The notes beneath the pieces are model-generated. The model made no database searches. It was not told the DNA's origin and saw only the letters and a program-made list of their open reading frames with translations. The translations under genes were made by a program, and so were the position numbers. A stretch of DNA of 21,480 nucleotides from Candidatus Woesebacteria bacterium GW2011_GWA1_41_7 (GTDB lineage: Bacteria > Patescibacteriota > Microgenomatia > UBA8517): assembly GCA_000997405.1 (NCBI GenBank), contig LCBU01000001.1, positions 1-21,480 on the forward strand, in the 5' to 3' direction. Positions 20,795-21,480 of the stretch are shown here, in pieces (the stretch's first letter is position 1; every line of letters starts with the position of its first letter).

Positions 20795-20823
20795 ATATTA
20801 TCAAAGCCAAACAGCCTTGTCAA
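20795..20823 (-). promoter_or_regulatory. Promoter of the 65-residue gene or of a small RNA
   Basis: On -, TTGACA (complement of 20818-20823), exactly 17 bases, then TAATAT (complement of 20795-20800). The start point near 20788 gives a ~95-base leader, or a ~68-nt RNA if transcription ends at the terminator. Confidence 0.7.
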
Positions 20824-20861
20824 ATTCCGGAAGAACATCACTAAATTAGAAGGTTAATAGG

Positions 20862-21234
20862 TGTTTACACCACTGGGACTCAAAGTCAGGTTGCAGAATA
20901 AAAGTGCTTGCACCAAAAAATTTCAATTTTTCGGTGAGCCCACTGTCCCGATTTTGGAACCCATGCTTGCCAGTATTCTTCATCTATACGAGCAAATCGA
21001 AAAGTTTGGTTTAAAAACTAACTTAATAGCCTATTGTCTCTTAGATTCAAATCCAATGCTTTGAGTCCTAGGCGGTGAACATCTCTTTTAGAATCCGCCA
21101 CTCCAGCTGATTTTTTGTATCTTACGTCCCTACATACTTAAATGCAGACAAAATCTGCAAATGAGACTGTCCTCCGCAGGAGTAAGTCCAAGCGGGGGTG
21201 TTAACCAAATAAGTCGGTAAATTACTGATTTTTT
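20862..21234 (+). ncRNA. Candidate structured non-coding RNA
   Basis: This stretch has no convincing gene but folds strongly. A long-range helix joins 20873-20885 to 21059-21071 (13 pairs, one G-U on + that would be an A-C mismatch on -), continued by CACC 20868-20871 with GGTG 21074-21077. Inside is a hairpin CACC-A-AAAAAT / ATTTTT-C-GGTG (20911-20936, loop TTCA). Beyond lie TGCAGA/TCTGCA (21143-21159) enclosed by CTTAC/GTAAG (21121-21125 with 21182-21186). A + strand terminator closes the region at 21212-21234. A weak + promoter (TTGTCA 20817-20822, TAAATT 20842-20847) may feed it. I looked for tmRNA tag, RNase P, SRP and 6S signatures and found none. The 5' end is uncertain. Confidence 0.35.
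21212..21234 (+). terminator. Intrinsic terminator of the candidate RNA
   Basis: AGTCGGT (21212-21218) pairs with ACTGATT (21224-21230), two of seven pairs being G-U, followed by a T run through 21234. The orientation is + only; the - strand reading has no T run. No coding gene lies upstream on +, which is why it points to an RNA gene. Confidence 0.55.
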
Positions 21235-21242
21235 AGATATAT

Positions 21243-21267
21243 AAAAATATTACATTTATTAAATGTA
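21243..21267 (-). terminator. Terminator after the RNase J-like fragment
   Basis: TACATTT / AAATGTA (21251-21267, loop of three) directly after the stop of the leftward gene, followed on - by ATATTTTTAT. It is all A-T apart from one G-C pair, so it is weak, but it is correctly placed. Confidence 0.5.
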
Positions 21268-21270
21268 GAA

Positions 21271-21480
21271 CTATTTTCCGTAATCCGTATAGACATCTAA
21301 GTAATTTACGCGAAGTCGAGGTTGCTTTGAAATGTCTATGTCGGAGGTATTAACTTTTTGCCAAGTATTCGAATCCTTATCATAAACTTCAAAATGATCT
21401 TCATCAGTAAATTGAAAGCCGGCATCAATGACGATAATGTCATTCTTGTATTCAACAACTGTCATATTTTTACCAATCTC
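21271..21480 (-). CDS. RNase J-like N-terminal fragment with an unrelated tail, 5' end beyond window
   Basis: The frame runs in from the right edge. Its first residues, EIGKNMTVVEYKNDIIVIDAG, match the start of RNase J (B. subtilis RNase J1 has GEIGKNTYAVQ and VLIDAG there), and FQF follows. After that the match ends. RNase J would go on through a FPE-x-GIDYVIPD region to the HGHxDH metal site, but here the frame reads TDEDHFEVYDKDSNTWQKV, then YLDVYTDYGK and stop, with no metal ligands in any - frame nearby. The internal ATG at 21465 is not the start. It is a truncated or chimeric gene that cannot be an active nuclease, or a small protein that reuses the RNase J N-terminus. A terminator follows at 21243. 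Confidence 0.5.
   Translation of the reverse strand, partial: EIGKNMTVVEYKNDIIVIDAGFQFTDEDHFEVYDKDSNTWQKVNTSDIDISKQPRLRVNYLDVYTDYGK

Noticed and set aside
20861..21064. 67-codon GTG frame on + over the structured region
   Set aside because: No family resemblance or ribosome site; it runs straight through strong hairpins and is better explained as part of a non-coding RNA.
21059..21115. tRNA-like words on - (GGAGTGGCGG, then TAGGACTCAAAG resembling a tRNA-Leu anticodon loop)
   Set aside because: The anticodon stem does not close, no proper T arm or acceptor stem can be drawn, and the spacing is wrong.
1..21480. CRISPR arrays, transposases or phage modules
   Set aside because: No regularly spaced direct repeats, no transposase or integrase motifs, and no structural phage genes were seen on either strand.

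Overview
The window reads as chromosomal DNA from a small-genome, moderately AT-rich bacterium, most likely a member of the Candidate Phyla Radiation (Patescibacteria), perhaps the Microgenomates/Katanobacteria side. This is an inference, not a classification. The reasons are tightly packed short genes, small versions of housekeeping proteins, a mix of near-leaderless starts and a few very strong Shine-Dalgarno starts, an archaeal-type ATP-dependent DNA ligase next to ordinary bacterial recF, mutM and pth, an N-terminally anchored DsbA-like protein, and a short palindrome of a kind I associate with these genomes. UGA acts as a normal stop (mutM, ligase), which argues against the Gracilibacteria/Absconditabacteria code.

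Layout. 1-571: 3' part of a GT4 glycosyltransferase. 564-645: a relic or decoy mutM start fused to a palindrome, then a promoter. 646-11751, all on +: mutM, HD hydrolase, alpha/beta hydrolase, recF, a conserved-looking unknown, nnrD, a Fic protein, a small membrane protein, DNA ligase, a DUF4870-like membrane protein, pth, an unknown, an alkyltransferase-like protein, a YdjM-like membrane protein and glutamate dehydrogenase. Several of these are genome- or metabolite-repair functions (MutM, RecF, ligase, ATL, NnrD).

11757-16467 is a copper-handling island around one divergent control region (13901-13954). To the left run a UreH/TauE-like membrane protein fused to a cupredoxin-like domain, a CopZ-type chaperone, a CPVC membrane protein and an unknown soluble protein. 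To the right run csoR, a 34-residue membrane microprotein and the Cu+ ATPase copA. Two good promoters interleave there, and a CsoR-type C-run/G-run palindrome lies at the csoR start point. 16522-19068 follows with a thiol-redox set (thioredoxin, a Pro/Val-rich low-complexity protein, thioredoxin reductase, membrane-anchored DsbA-like protein), which plausibly supplies reductant and disulfide handling beside the copper genes.

19078-20417 holds an HD-domain protein convergent with a SpoU/TrmH methyltransferase; their two stop codons share one CTAG. 20497-21480 is the least explained part. It has a 65-residue unknown with a strong promoter and an intrinsic terminator in its leader (attenuator or small RNA), about 380 nt of non-coding but highly foldable sequence ending in a terminator on + (candidate structured RNA), and, entering from the right edge on -, an RNase J-like N-terminus that loses similarity and stops early. 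No CRISPR array, rRNA, recognisable tRNA or transposase was seen.
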